Virus record (IMG/VR): IMGVR_UViG_3300014720_000166
Coordinates: 1-25,857 of that record
DNA: 25,857 nt
DNA from: a virus
Strand: one strand, 5' to 3'
Part shown: piece by piece, positions 1-7,555 of the stretch
Layout: the number at the start of each line of letters is the position of its first letter
How positions within the stretch are numbered: the first letter of the stretch is position 1
Program-made: the position numbers and the translations under genes
The notes under the pieces: generated by a model
The model's input: only the letters and a program-made list of their open reading frames with translations
Told to the model about the DNA's origin: nothing
Databases searched by the model: none

Positions 1-1
1 G

Positions 2-529
2 TTTCCAAACAAGGTAAACATATATCAGTATTTGGGCCAATGTTACTTCAAAACCGAAAATCTTTCCGAAGATCAGTTGAAGAAGTCGAAAACGTTAACG
101 TTTCAACAATTGTACGGTTCTATTTCGGAAGAATATCTGAAAATACCGTATTTTGCGAAGATTTCCGAATATCTTGATCATCGGTGGAAGTTTTTCAACG
201 AATATGGATATATTGAAACGCCAATTTTCAAACGGCGTATTACCAACAAGCATTTGGTGAATGCAAATCCGGCAAAATTGTTCAATTACATACTTCAAGC
301 GTCTGAAACTGAGTATTCGATGGAAAGTTTGATTGATGTAAACAAGTATTTGAAGAACAAAGAATCAAAAGCCATTTTGTACACGTATGATTCGGTATTA
401 TTTGATGTAAAAAGGTCAGAAGGCAAGAGTTTGGTGTTGAATATCAAACAAATTATGGAAAGTCGTGGATTTCCCACCAAATGTTACTTTGGCAACAATT
501 ATCACGACATGAATTCTATTAGTATTTAA
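2..529 (+). CDS. Family A DNA polymerase, C-terminal part (5' truncated by window edge)
   Basis: The open frame runs in from the window edge; the first in-frame TTG at 32 is not a real start. The visible part fits the end of a phage family A DNA polymerase. A motif B-like stretch (K...TFQQLYG) comes first. It is followed by NPAKLFNYILQASETE, typical of the helix before motif C, then the motif C-like strand LYTYDSVLFDV, where Asp-Ser replaces the usual HDE. It ends with a short helical tail and GNNYHDM. The enzyme would replicate phage DNA together with the ssDNA-binding protein and helicase encoded downstream. The identification comes from motif recognition in a partial protein. T4 itself uses a family B polymerase, so the replisome would be a mixed type. 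The stop at 527-529 is directly followed by the leader ORF of the next gene. Confidence 0.72.
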   Translation, partial: FPNKVNIYQYLGQCYFKTENLSEDQLKKSKTLTFQQLYGSISEEYLKIPYFAKISEYLDHRWKFFNEYGYIETPIFKRRITNKHLVNANPAKLFNYILQASETEYSMESLIDVNKYLKNKESKAILYTYDSVLFDVKRSEGKSLVLNIKQIMESRGFPTKCYFGNNYHDMNSISI

Positions 530-542
530 ACGAGGGTTTTGT

Positions 543-581
543 ATGAACACACAATATTTATTGTATATTGTGTCGTCATGA
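543..581 (+). CDS. 12-residue leader ORF upstream of the 578 gene
   Basis: An ATG at 543 follows a GAGGG sequence (532-536) at good Shine-Dalgarno spacing. It opens a 12-codon frame reading MNTQYLLYIVSS. Its TGA stop (579-581) overlaps the ATG (578-580) of the next gene as ATGA. The downstream ATG has no Shine-Dalgarno sequence of its own, so translation of the leader could deliver ribosomes to it. The ORF contains the hairpin at 549-573, which translating ribosomes would melt. Short ORFs arise by chance. The support is the combination of the SD, the exact stop/start overlap and the hairpin inside the frame; no homologue is known to me. Confidence 0.4.
   Translation: MNTQYLLYIVSS
549..573 (+). 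promoter_or_regulatory. Perfect 9-bp hairpin just before the start of the 578 gene
   Basis: The arms acacaatat (549-557) and atattgtgt (565-573) are exact reverse complements around a 7-nt loop. The stem ends 4 nt before the ATG at 578. There is no following T-tract, so it does not look like an intrinsic terminator. Its position suggests a translational operator, an mRNA-processing site or control of coupling from the leader ORF. Confidence 0.45.
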
Positions 582-2206
582 ATAAAGAAAAAATCATCGA
601 AGAGGTTTTAAAAGAATACTCTTTTTTAATGGAAGACGGTGGTATAAGTGATCAAATAGATCAAGATGTATTGCTTACTGCGATAGAAAATCTTGGATAT
701 GATGATTATTTTGTCGCTGAAAAGTTGTGTGAAGAAACATCAACCAGCAACAACAAGTTTATATCGGATCTTAAAAGCAAAAAGAGTTTATCAGATGAAG
801 ATATTGCTATTTTAAAGCAATTAGTTGGTCCTAGATACATGATTATTGATGAAGAACTCAAGTCTGTAAAACTAAACACCGTACACGTTCCTGACAATTT
901 TCCGGGTACAGAATCAGATCCAAGAGAAATTACTATATCTCAAATGGAAGAGTTTTTGGCAAGAGAAAAGGCACAAGGACGTAAACTTCGAATTTCACAA
1001 TCATCGACCAAAGTAAGAATTTATGCGGGTCCAGAAAATTTGTCTATATTTCTTGTAGGAACCGGTCTTAAACTATATGGAAAGAGCAAAGTTCCTGATA
1101 ACTTTTCAATTGAATTCAAAAAGTTTCTAAGATTGTTGGATTTCTATAAAGTGTATTCCAATGATATTGAGTTTAAAGAAAGTGTATCAGCTGGTTTGTC
1201 TTCACAAGATTTGCAAGTAAACAACATCAATCAGTATTTTGCCAAAAACAATCCTGATAAAATACCGTTTCATTTGTATATTCAAGATGGTCCACACGTA
1301 GTTGATTGTAAGGTGATGATTGATGCTGCTCAAAACATATCAGGAAGTGGAAAAGCAGACTTTGCATTGAAAAACAAAAATCTTGAAGCGTTTTGGGTAT
1401 CTTTCAAAGCAGCAAACTTTTTTGACAAACGTGATCGATCAAAGTTAGCACCTCCGGGATTTGAAGAATATGGACCCAGCATGTCGATTGGTGAAAAGTT
1501 GTCTGGAAATCCTACTTGGAACAGATTGATGGTAAAGTTAACAAAAGGAATGATCAAAGTTCTTCAAAACAATTTTATTGATTTGACCAATAAAAAAGTA
1601 ACATTTGGTCCAGATCCATTTGCTCCTAAAGTTCAAATTATAACTCATGTTGATGGTGTTGCTATTGAAACTATTGTAAACAACGATGAAGAAAAACTTC
1701 GTTATATGCGTGCTAAAGCTGCTGCTATTAACAAGTTGGTTGCACGACAAGATTTGAAGAAAAAGTTGGTTTATTTTGCGCCCAAAACCTTTTCGGTTCT
1801 TATGGACTTCTTGGATGGTACTGATGTAACCAAAGAAATTGCTGGTAAAGCCATATATGGTGTAGATTTTGAGTTTGGCAAAGACAAACCATTTGGACGT
1901 GAAAATGTTAACATATTGATGCAGTCCAAAACTCCAATCACTGTAGAAACACATGTATTGAAAAATAAACAAAATGCGTTGTTGATCAAAACAGACGAAC
2001 GTGGCAGTGTATTGTTCAATCCAAATTTGCCTCTTCCAAAAGATATGGACGATCCAATTTTGGCATATAGACCCGTGTTTAATCCTACATTTATTGTGAA
2101 TGAACATCACTTGGAAGTTGTAAATAAAGTAGGAATGTTGTTTTTGGGAGTCAGAATATTTATATTACCCGCTGCCAAAGCCAGTGGTGCTGTTGTGATT
2201 AAATGA
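578..2206 (+). CDS. Conserved phage protein, possible PD-(D/E)XK nuclease-like fold
   Basis: The protein has 542 residues from the ATG at 578. An upstream TTG at 539 would extend it by 13 codons, but the ATG fits the leader overlap and the MNKEKIIEEVLKEY opening, which is typical of such phage proteins. I cannot assign a function. Around residues 255-280 it carries ISGSGKADFALKNK followed by a strand ending SFKA. Asp261 and Lys277 lie as expected for the D...xxK half of a PD-(D/E)XK nuclease core, and related phage proteins with an SGTPKADF...SHK pattern are familiar to me. No other catalytic signature is clear. The C-terminal half is rich in beta-like stretches and ends with FILPAAKASGAVVIK. 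It starts 48 nt after the polymerase and ends 1 nt before the next ATG, so it is probably cotranscribed with them. The nuclease reading is an inference; a structural or accessory DNA role is equally possible. Confidence 0.6.
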   Translation: MNKEKIIEEVLKEYSFLMEDGGISDQIDQDVLLTAIENLGYDDYFVAEKLCEETSTSNNKFISDLKSKKSLSDEDIAILKQLVGPRYMIIDEELKSVKLNTVHVPDNFPGTESDPREITISQMEEFLAREKAQGRKLRISQSSTKVRIYAGPENLSIFLVGTGLKLYGKSKVPDNFSIEFKKFLRLLDFYKVYSNDIEFKESVSAGLSSQDLQVNNINQYFAKNNPDKIPFHLYIQDGPHVVDCKVMIDAAQNISGSGKADFALKNKNLEAFWVSFKAANFFDKRDRSKLAPPGFEEYGPSMSIGEKLSGNPTWNRLMVKLTKGMIKVLQNNFIDLTNKKVTFGPDPFAPKVQIITHVDGVAIETIVNNDEEKLRYMRAKAAAINKLVARQDLKKKLVYFAPKTFSVLMDFLDGTDVTKEIAGKAIYGVDFEFGKDKPFGRENVNILMQSKTPITVETHVLKNKQNALLIKTDERGSVLFNPNLPLPKDMDDPILAYRPVFNPTFIVNEHHLEVVNKVGMLFLGVRIFILPAAKASGAVVIK

Positions 2207-2207
2207 T

Positions 2208-2882
2208 ATGAAGATTTATAAAAATGTCACTCAATTGGTAAATGAAATATGTTTAGATAGTCGTGTTGAAAGCGGCATGTTTGACATGTTTAATGATCAA
2301 CATATGAGTGTGTTGAGAGAGAAGTTGACAGAAATGGGTTTGCCTGAAAACGAAGTGGTTGAAATTGCTAATGCCGTAATTGAAGGCAAGTATCCAGAAC
2401 GTCAGGCATACAACGCAAATGGTATTCTGGTCACATTTCCCAATGCTGACTACAAACAACGTGCAATACGTCGTGGAACTCATTTTGAAGAGGATCCTAC
2501 CAAGGGTCAATCCAACTTGGATTATGACACTTCTACACCTGATCAACCAACTCAAGAACCAACATCAGGCGAAGCACCAGTTCAAGTGGAACCTGCTACA
2601 ACTGCTGTTGCTCAAAGTGATACACAACTACCACAACCTGTTGTGAATGTTCAAAACACGGTTACTACAGACGATTTGAAAACAAGAAGTCCTCAACAAA
2701 AAATCAAAGATGCTGATGAAGTTGAAAAGATTCTTACAACAGAATTTACGTTGGAAGAAGCTGCACAACACAATTGGGTTCGTGGCGAAGGCAACAGTTG
2801 GTACAATTCCGACGGTGCTTTGGTTGGTCATGAATGGTATTGCCTCAACAGCAAATCCAAGAAAATTCTATCATCGAGATGA
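2208..2882 (+). CDS. Conserved phage protein of unknown function
   Basis: The protein has 224 residues and starts 1 nt after the preceding stop. The N-terminal part (about 1-95) looks globular and conserved, with KYPERQAYNANGILVTFPNA and RGTHFEEDPTKGQSNLDY, a pattern I associate with uncharacterised proteins of marine T4-like phages. Residues about 105-165 form a Pro/Thr/Gln/Val-rich, low-complexity linker. The C-terminus (about 175-224) contains NWVRGEGNSWYNSDGALVGHEWYCLNSKSKK, which could be a small separate domain. No catalytic motif was recognised. Its stop overlaps the ATG of the next gene as ATGA (2879-2882), which suggests translational coupling. The linker resembles those that tether a small binding domain, but that is speculation. 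Confidence 0.62.
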   Translation: MKIYKNVTQLVNEICLDSRVESGMFDMFNDQHMSVLREKLTEMGLPENEVVEIANAVIEGKYPERQAYNANGILVTFPNADYKQRAIRRGTHFEEDPTKGQSNLDYDTSTPDQPTQEPTSGEAPVQVEPATTAVAQSDTQLPQPVVNVQNTVTTDDLKTRSPQQKIKDADEVEKILTTEFTLEEAAQHNWVRGEGNSWYNSDGALVGHEWYCLNSKSKKILSSR

Positions 2883-3271
2883 AAGACACCCAATTATTAT
2901 GTACGTTTACAGTTCCTAATGACTATCCAACAGTTGTTGAACAAATTAAATCGTTTTATTTGTTATCCAACAATCGAATTTTTGCATTTTCCAATGAAAA
3001 AAATGTCAACGAACTGTATTTGACATATAATATTGTGATGCGGGATCGATCCATCAAAAAATTGCCCAATACTATATCAATACATCGTAAAAAACAGACC
3101 AATACTTTGTATACTTTGAATGCCATGAATAATCTCATCACCGAGGAGAACAATGGTGTTTTTGATAAAACTTTTCAATTAAATTGGGACTACTATAAAA
3201 ACTCATTGATTATAACAAATGAGGCGTCTGTTAAAATAATATCATTGAAAATTTTTGATATTATAAGTTGA
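2879..3271 (+). CDS. Conserved phage protein of unknown function
   Basis: The protein has 130 residues from the ATG at 2879, chosen because it overlaps the preceding stop as ATGA. An upstream in-frame start at 2834 would lie well inside the previous gene. The sequence reads MKDTQLLCTFTV... and has a central SIHRKKQTNTLYTLNAMNNLI segment followed by NWDYYKNSLIIT. It appears to be a mixed alpha/beta soluble protein without signal peptide or membrane segment. I recognise the pattern from uncharacterised proteins of large tailed phages but know no function. It is the last gene of the cluster that starts upstream of the window. A promoter-like sequence for the next gene overlaps its stop codon. 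Confidence 0.62.
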   Translation: MKDTQLLCTFTVPNDYPTVVEQIKSFYLLSNNRIFAFSNEKNVNELYLTYNIVMRDRSIKKLPNTISIHRKKQTNTLYTLNAMNNLITEENNGVFDKTFQLNWDYYKNSLIITNEASVKIISLKIFDIIS

Positions 3272-3296
3272 AGTTTTGGAGCAGTTGCCCTATAGT
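3268..3296 (+). promoter_or_regulatory. Possible sigma70-type promoter for the ssDNA-binding protein gene
   Basis: TTGAAG (3268-3273) and TATAGT (3291-3296) are separated by 17 nt. The -35 element overlaps the stop of the preceding gene. Transcription would start near 3303, leaving a leader of about 84 nt before the ATG at 3387. That leader contains a 9-bp direct repeat, agttatgtg, at 3294-3302 and 3310-3318, and a long unstructured A/T-rich stretch. Confidence 0.42.
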
Positions 3297-3386
3297 TATG
3301 TGAGTAATAAGTTATGTGTATTCAGTTTCGAGTGAAATTGAATTGATTAACTCATTACTACTTAACAAATTAACAAATAAATAATT

Positions 3387-4262
3387 ATGGCAATTGACCT
3401 ATCTAAGATTAAGAGTCGTTTGAACTCTTTGACAAATACCAATCAAAAATCTTCTATGCTTTGGAAGCCAAAGCCTGGAAAGCAAACGATTCGTATTGTT
3501 CCCTACAAGTATCAACCAGATACTCCATTCATTGAGTTGAAGTTTCACTTCGGCATCAACAACAAGACCTATTTGAGTCCCGATTCCTTTAACCGTCCAG
3601 ATCCTATCGTTGAGTTTAGCAATAGACTCAAGAAGACTGGCTCCAAGGAGGATTGGGTGATGGGCCGCAAGATGGAGCCCAAGATGCGTACTTATGCTCC
3701 TGTGATTGTTCGTGGTGAAGAGGACGAGGGTGTCAAGTTCTGGGGATTCGGAAAGCAGGTATATCAGGAAATTCTATCGATCATGGCAGATCCTGATTAC
3801 GGTGATATCAGTGATCTTGCTTCGGGACGTGATATTGTGGTTGAGTTTCGTACAGCTGAAGACAGTGGAAAGAATTTTCCAGAGACTTCAATTCGTGTGA
3901 AGCCAAACGCAACACTCGCTGTTGATCCGAAGGATGCTGACGCTCTTGAATCAATCAAGAATCAAACTGATATTTTGGATCTATTTCCAGAGCCAAAGTA
4001 CAACGAACTCAAGGAGGTTATGAACGCTTGGTTGCATCCTGAGGAGGCTGCAACAACTACCGAGACCTCTGTTAATACGGTAGTTGATGAAGATGACACA
4101 CAGCCTGTTACCAAAACTGTTATTGTTGAATCTGCTGCACCAGCAGCTGAAGCTAAGACCGTTGCTAACAAGACTGCTGTTAACAAGTCGCCTACCGCAA
4201 CTGCTGCAAAGATCAATACAGATGACCTAAGTAAGGCATTTGATAATCTTTTCAATAGTTAA
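3387..4262 (+). CDS. gp32-like single-stranded DNA-binding protein
   Basis: The protein has 291 residues and matches the T4 gp32 plan. A basic N-terminus (MAIDLSKIKSRLNSL) is followed by LWKPKPGKQTIRIVPY and the OB-fold core with RTYAPVIVRGEEDEGVKFWGFGKQVYQEIL. A low-complexity Thr/Ala/Val-rich linker (about 220-275) leads to the C-terminal tail TDDLSKAFDNLFNS. Proteins of this family coat ssDNA and recruit replication and recombination partners through the tail. The region that carries the zinc ligands in T4 gp32 has no cysteine here (NNKTYLSPDSFNRPDPIVEF), so the zinc ribbon appears to be absent. No Shine-Dalgarno sequence precedes the ATG; the leader is A/T-rich, as at gp32 genes where translation is autoregulated, but autoregulation is not shown. 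A strong terminator follows. Confidence 0.85.
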   Translation: MAIDLSKIKSRLNSLTNTNQKSSMLWKPKPGKQTIRIVPYKYQPDTPFIELKFHFGINNKTYLSPDSFNRPDPIVEFSNRLKKTGSKEDWVMGRKMEPKMRTYAPVIVRGEEDEGVKFWGFGKQVYQEILSIMADPDYGDISDLASGRDIVVEFRTAEDSGKNFPETSIRVKPNATLAVDPKDADALESIKNQTDILDLFPEPKYNELKEVMNAWLHPEEAATTTETSVNTVVDEDDTQPVTKTVIVESAAPAAEAKTVANKTAVNKSPTATAAKINTDDLSKAFDNLFNS

Positions 4263-4274
4263 TAAACCCTATTA

Positions 4275-4310
4275 GGAGAGGTGGTAGGTAAACTGCCACC
4301 TCTCCTTTTT
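4275..4310 (+). terminator. Rho-independent terminator after the ssDNA-binding protein gene
   Basis: A perfect 10-bp GC-rich stem, ggagaggtgg (4275-4284) with ccacctctcc (4296-4305), encloses an 11-nt loop and is followed by TTTTT (4306-4310). It is the strongest terminator in the window and would limit read-through of the highly expressed ssDNA-binding protein gene into the recombinase gene. Confidence 0.92.
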
Positions 4311-4327
4311 CATTTCAATAAAAAGTT

Positions 4328-5518
4328 ATGCCTGAAGATACACCAAAAAAGAAAAAGGTGTCAACTCATGTAACGCATGAAGTTGACTCACAGAGAGACG
4401 ACCTTGTAGAATCACTTGCAGATGTTTTGAATAAAGCAAACAAGGATTCTGGAAAGTGTGCGTTTTTCTTGGACCAAAAGGAAGATCCATCGACAATTAC
4501 AGATTGGATCAGCACAGGTTGCGACATCTTGGATCTCGCAATTTCAAATCGTCCACATGCTGGTATTCCAGTTGGACGTATTACTGAGATTACCGGACTT
4601 GAAGCGTCTGGTAAAAGCTTGTTAGCCGCACATTTATTGGCTGAAACTCAAAAGAAAGGTGGACTTGCAGTATTTATTGATACTGAACAGTCAGTTTCTC
4701 ATGACTTTTTGGCTGCTATTGGTGTTGATATACAAAAGATGTTGTATGTTGCTGCTCATACAGTAGAAGACATCTTTGAAAAGATTGAAACGATGATTGC
4801 TCACGTTCGTAAATCAAGTCGTGATCGATTGGTTACAATTGTTGTTGATAGTGTTGCTGCTGCCTCAACCAAGGCAGAATTGGAAGCGGATCACGGCAAA
4901 GACGGTTTTGCTACTGGAAAGGCCATTATCATTTCCAAGGCGATGCGTAAGATCAACGATATGATTGGTAAACAACGTATTGCTTTGATTTTCACCAATC
5001 AACTACGTGTTAATCTTCAGGCAGCGATGTTTGGAGACAAGTACATTACAAGTGGTGGCAAGGCCATTCAGTATCATGCTAGTGTTCGTCTTCGTTTGAA
5101 GGGTATGGGAGCACTAAAGGTTACTCAAAATGGTGAACCTGCACATATTGGTGTCAAGACACGTGCGGTTGTTGTCAAGAATCGTATGGGACCACCAATG
5201 AGATTTGCTGATTTTAGCATATTCTTTGATAGTGGTATTGATAATTATGGCAACTGGATTGAAGTGTTGAAGAAGCACTCAATTATTACTGGTGCCAAGT
5301 CACCTTACAATTATACCAAGAACAATGGTGAAGCTGTTAAGATTGATATCAAGACGTTTGCTAAAGACATGAAGGTTGATGCAGAACTTCGTGAGGAGTT
5401 GTATCAAAAGATTGTTGAAGTAGCAGTTATGAAGTATAAATCACCAGACAGCGAAATTCGTGAGGATGTAGAAGTTGACGAATCAGAGGATGCAGAAGAA
5501 GTTGGTGGAGAAGAATAA
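4328..5518 (+). CDS. uvsX: UvsX/RecA-type recombinase
   Basis: The protein has 396 residues. The Walker A loop GLEASGKS lies at residues 90-97, followed by LAVFIDTEQSVSHDF and the Walker B-like strand LVTIVVDSVAAAST. The FTNQLRVN segment corresponds to the RecA FINQ... region, and TSGGKAIQYHASVRLRLKG corresponds to the RecA TTGGNALKFYASVRLDIRR region, which includes the DNA-binding loop. These proteins form ATP-dependent filaments on ssDNA and catalyse strand invasion, which in T4-like phages also primes replication. The N-terminus is basic (PKKKKVSTHVTHE). The C-terminus is strongly acidic (DVEVDESEDAEEVGGEE), as in RecA, where it moderates DNA binding. The gene lies after a terminator with only about 17 nt in between, and I see no clear promoter, so it may depend on read-through. 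The 5'-nuclease starts 5 nt after its stop. Confidence 0.92.
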   Translation: MPEDTPKKKKVSTHVTHEVDSQRDDLVESLADVLNKANKDSGKCAFFLDQKEDPSTITDWISTGCDILDLAISNRPHAGIPVGRITEITGLEASGKSLLAAHLLAETQKKGGLAVFIDTEQSVSHDFLAAIGVDIQKMLYVAAHTVEDIFEKIETMIAHVRKSSRDRLVTIVVDSVAAASTKAELEADHGKDGFATGKAIIISKAMRKINDMIGKQRIALIFTNQLRVNLQAAMFGDKYITSGGKAIQYHASVRLRLKGMGALKVTQNGEPAHIGVKTRAVVVKNRMGPPMRFADFSIFFDSGIDNYGNWIEVLKKHSIITGAKSPYNYTKNNGEAVKIDIKTFAKDMKVDAELREELYQKIVEVAVMKYKSPDSEIREDVEVDESEDAEEVGGEE

Positions 5519-5523
5519 TTGTT

Positions 5524-6585
5524 ATGAGTTTCAATCAAGACGAAAAGAAAAGACTGTTCTCTATTTTTGAGAATGTTTCACAAGAAGACAAGAACGCATT
5601 ATCTAACCGAACACAAGATTCGGATGTGCTCTTGGTTGACGGACTCAATGCTTTTATTCGCGCGTACGCGGCCATGCCATCATTGAATGAAGATGGTCTT
5701 CATACAGGTGGTGTGGCTGGGTTTTTAAAGAGTGTGGGTTATGCAATCAAATTGCTTAACCCCACTCGTTGCGTCATTATTTTTGATGGAAACGGCGGCA
5801 GTATGAAACGTCGTAAGATTTATCCACAATACAAGGATAAACGTAGTACAAAAATAAGACTCAACAGAGCATATTCAGAACTTTCAACCGGTGAGTTGGA
5901 AGAAAAGAATATGAAGTCACAACTTTTAAGATCGGTACACTATTTGGATTGCTTGCCAGTATCAACTATGGCAATTGATCATGTAGAAGCGGATGATACT
6001 ATTGCATATGCTGCGCAACAGTATTTTAAATCCAACGTTACCATTATGAGTGCTGATAAAGATTTTTTACAGCTGACCAATGAACGAATCAAAGTTTATA
6101 GTCCCACGAAGAAAAAGCTGTATGGATGTGCAGAAGTTTTTGACGAATACGGTATTAGTTGTAAGAATTTAATTTGGTACAGAGTGTTAGAAGGCGATGT
6201 ATCAGATAACATTGATGGAATACAAGGTTCTGGTTTAAAAACAGTAATCAAATGTTTTCCATTTTTGGCAGAAGAACGTGAAGTTTCTTTAAATGAAATT
6301 TATACTTACTGTGAAAACAACAGTGCCAAGTATAAGCTATATCGTACAATTCTTGAAAATAAAGACATTGTACAAAGAAATTATACATTGATGCAACTCA
6401 AAGAAACTGAAATTCAAAGTTTCTCACAATTGCGTATCAATGAAATATTGGATCAGCCAATAAAGAAGCTGGATCGTATCAGCTTTTCCAAACTGGTAAC
6501 CGAAGATAAAATGTGGAATAATATTCCTAATTACCAAATTTGGCTCAACGAGTGTTTTAACAAACTCACTACGTTGGTACGATAA
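5524..6585 (+). CDS. RNase H / flap 5'-3' exonuclease
   Basis: The protein has 353 residues with the ordered acidic motifs of the FEN/5'-nuclease family. These are LLVDGLNAFIRAY (Asp39), IIFDGNGGSMKRRKIYPQYKDKR, DHVEADDTIAYAA, TIMSADKDFLQL, and VLEGDVSDNIDGIQGSGLKT, which leads into the helix-3-turn-helix. It would remove RNA primers and 5' flaps from lagging strands, the role of T4 RNase H. The length is a little above the 305 residues of the T4 enzyme; the extra part is an N-terminal extension of about 30 residues before the first catalytic motif. It lies 5 nt after the recombinase and before the helicase, consistent with a replication operon. A GGAG sequence is present but about 13 nt from the ATG, so initiation may rely on coupling. 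Confidence 0.9.
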   Translation: MSFNQDEKKRLFSIFENVSQEDKNALSNRTQDSDVLLVDGLNAFIRAYAAMPSLNEDGLHTGGVAGFLKSVGYAIKLLNPTRCVIIFDGNGGSMKRRKIYPQYKDKRSTKIRLNRAYSELSTGELEEKNMKSQLLRSVHYLDCLPVSTMAIDHVEADDTIAYAAQQYFKSNVTIMSADKDFLQLTNERIKVYSPTKKKLYGCAEVFDEYGISCKNLIWYRVLEGDVSDNIDGIQGSGLKTVIKCFPFLAEEREVSLNEIYTYCENNSAKYKLYRTILENKDIVQRNYTLMQLKETEIQSFSQLRINEILDQPIKKLDRISFSKLVTEDKMWNNIPNYQIWLNECFNKLTTLVR

Positions 6586-6657
6586 ATATAAACAATAAAA
6601 ACTATACAGTTTGGTAAACATCACATAACATGTGTATGTCATTGAAGAATTTTATAT

Positions 6658-7470
6658 ATGAACGAAAATAACCAAGTAATTGATAACCTGAAAAAATACG
6701 GAAGCGAATTTCAAATCAAGTGTATATCAGGAATACTAAGCGATAAGTCTTTTCTCGAAAGACTTTCTGATATCATTGATCCAACATCGTTTGAATCGGA
6801 TGCACATCAATGGATTGTTAAAGAAACTGTCGCATACTTTATGCGATACAAAGATACGCCAACACTTAATGTATTCAAAATACAAGTGGATACAATTGTA
6901 AGTGAGGATTTGAAAAAGAACGTCATTGATCAGTTGAGAAATGTGTATCAAAAAATCACAGACAGCGATATCAAGTTTGTAAAAGAACAGTATTTGGAGT
7001 TTTGTAAGAGTCAGAAACTCAAGCATGCTATCTTTGATAGTGTTAAACATCTCAAGACTGGAAATTATGAACAGGTAAAGGCATTGGTTGATAGTGCGTT
7101 AAAGGCTGGTATGGAACGCAACATTGGTCATGACTATATGACAGATGTTGAAAAGCGTATGAGTGTGATGGCACGTAATACAATCAAGACCAACTGGACT
7201 GAAGTTGATACCATCATGGACGGCGGACTCGCTGCTGGTGAACTGGGTATCATTACAGCGTGTGCTGGTAGCGGTAAATGTATAGGTCCGAACACAGAAA
7301 TTGAAATTGAATATCATGAATTCGGAATAGAAACTACGAGTTCATCGGGTAAAGTATTTGTATTGTGGATTAATCCATTTGAAAAATACAAAATAGATGA
7401 AACTGAATTATTTGGATGGCAAGTGGAAAATGTTTTTTATGAAATTGAAAAAATAAAAGATGTTGTTTAA
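6658..7470 (+). CDS. Replicative helicase (gp41/DnaB-like) N-extein fused to N-terminal half of a split intein
   Basis: The product has 270 residues. Residues 1-207 are the N-terminal part of a DnaB/gp41-type hexameric helicase: a helical N-terminal domain, then NWTEVDTIMDGGLAAGELGIITACAGSGK, which runs into the Walker A loop. The loop is interrupted after its Lys207. Cys208 begins a sequence with intein block A character (CIGPNTEIEIEYHEF), and the frame stops 63 residues later without a block B. The missing Ser/Thr of the P-loop is supplied by the gene at 8268, whose C-extein starts with Ser-Trp. Joining the two exteins restores AGSGKSW and gives a helicase of 462 residues, close to T4 gp41. 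The helicase would unwind DNA ahead of the polymerase. I infer that trans-splicing is required, because neither product has a complete ATP-binding loop. Confidence 0.85.
   Translation: MNENNQVIDNLKKYGSEFQIKCISGILSDKSFLERLSDIIDPTSFESDAHQWIVKETVAYFMRYKDTPTLNVFKIQVDTIVSEDLKKNVIDQLRNVYQKITDSDIKFVKEQYLEFCKSQKLKHAIFDSVKHLKTGNYEQVKALVDSALKAGMERNIGHDYMTDVEKRMSVMARNTIKTNWTEVDTIMDGGLAAGELGIITACAGSGKCIGPNTEIEIEYHEFGIETTSSSGKVFVLWINPFEKYKIDETELFGWQVENVFYEIEKIKDVV
7279..7467 (+). other. Split intein, N-terminal fragment (63 residues)
   Basis: The fragment starts with the nucleophilic Cys of block A and carries C-x4-T-x-I (CIGPNTEI), the usual N-terminal splice-junction pattern. It continues with SSSGKVFVLWINPFEKYK and ends at a stop codon. 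The block B pattern normally found about 60-90 residues after the Cys is not here; it is found in the C-terminal fragment. The break therefore lies early in the Hint fold. The exact secondary-structure position of the split cannot be fixed by eye. Confidence 0.75.
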
Positions 7471-7555
7471 ATAAACATATAAATTGTCACTGGTATTGGT
7501 AAATATACATAAAAAATTAAATTTTTATGTTATATGTAACTATTTATTAATAATT

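Noticed and set aside
1538-2110. Long minus-strand open frame opposite the 578 gene
   Set aside because: It lies wholly opposite a conserved + strand gene, is rich in Cys/Phe/Ile like an antisense shadow, and has no recognisable domain. The same applies to minus-strand frames at 11095-11793 and 13068-13607.
5661-5670. GC-rich palindrome cgcgtacgcg in the 5'-nuclease gene
   Set aside because: Only 10 bp, inside the codons for the conserved IRAYA motif, and without flanking regulatory context.
6586-6657. Gap before the helicase gene checked for promoter or terminator
   Set aside because: Only a short cacat/atgtg inverted pair and A/T-rich DNA are seen; nothing that can be supported.
7484-7511. 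TTGTCA-N16-TACATA as a promoter for the endonuclease
   Set aside because: The -10 match is poor and the region is extremely AT-rich, so such matches are expected by chance.
7484-7555. N-terminal extension of the endonuclease to a TTG at 7484
   Set aside because: The extension (MSLVLVNIHKKLNFYVICNYLLII) is hydrophobic and unlike the rest; the ATG at 7556 starts just before the first DNA-binding repeat.
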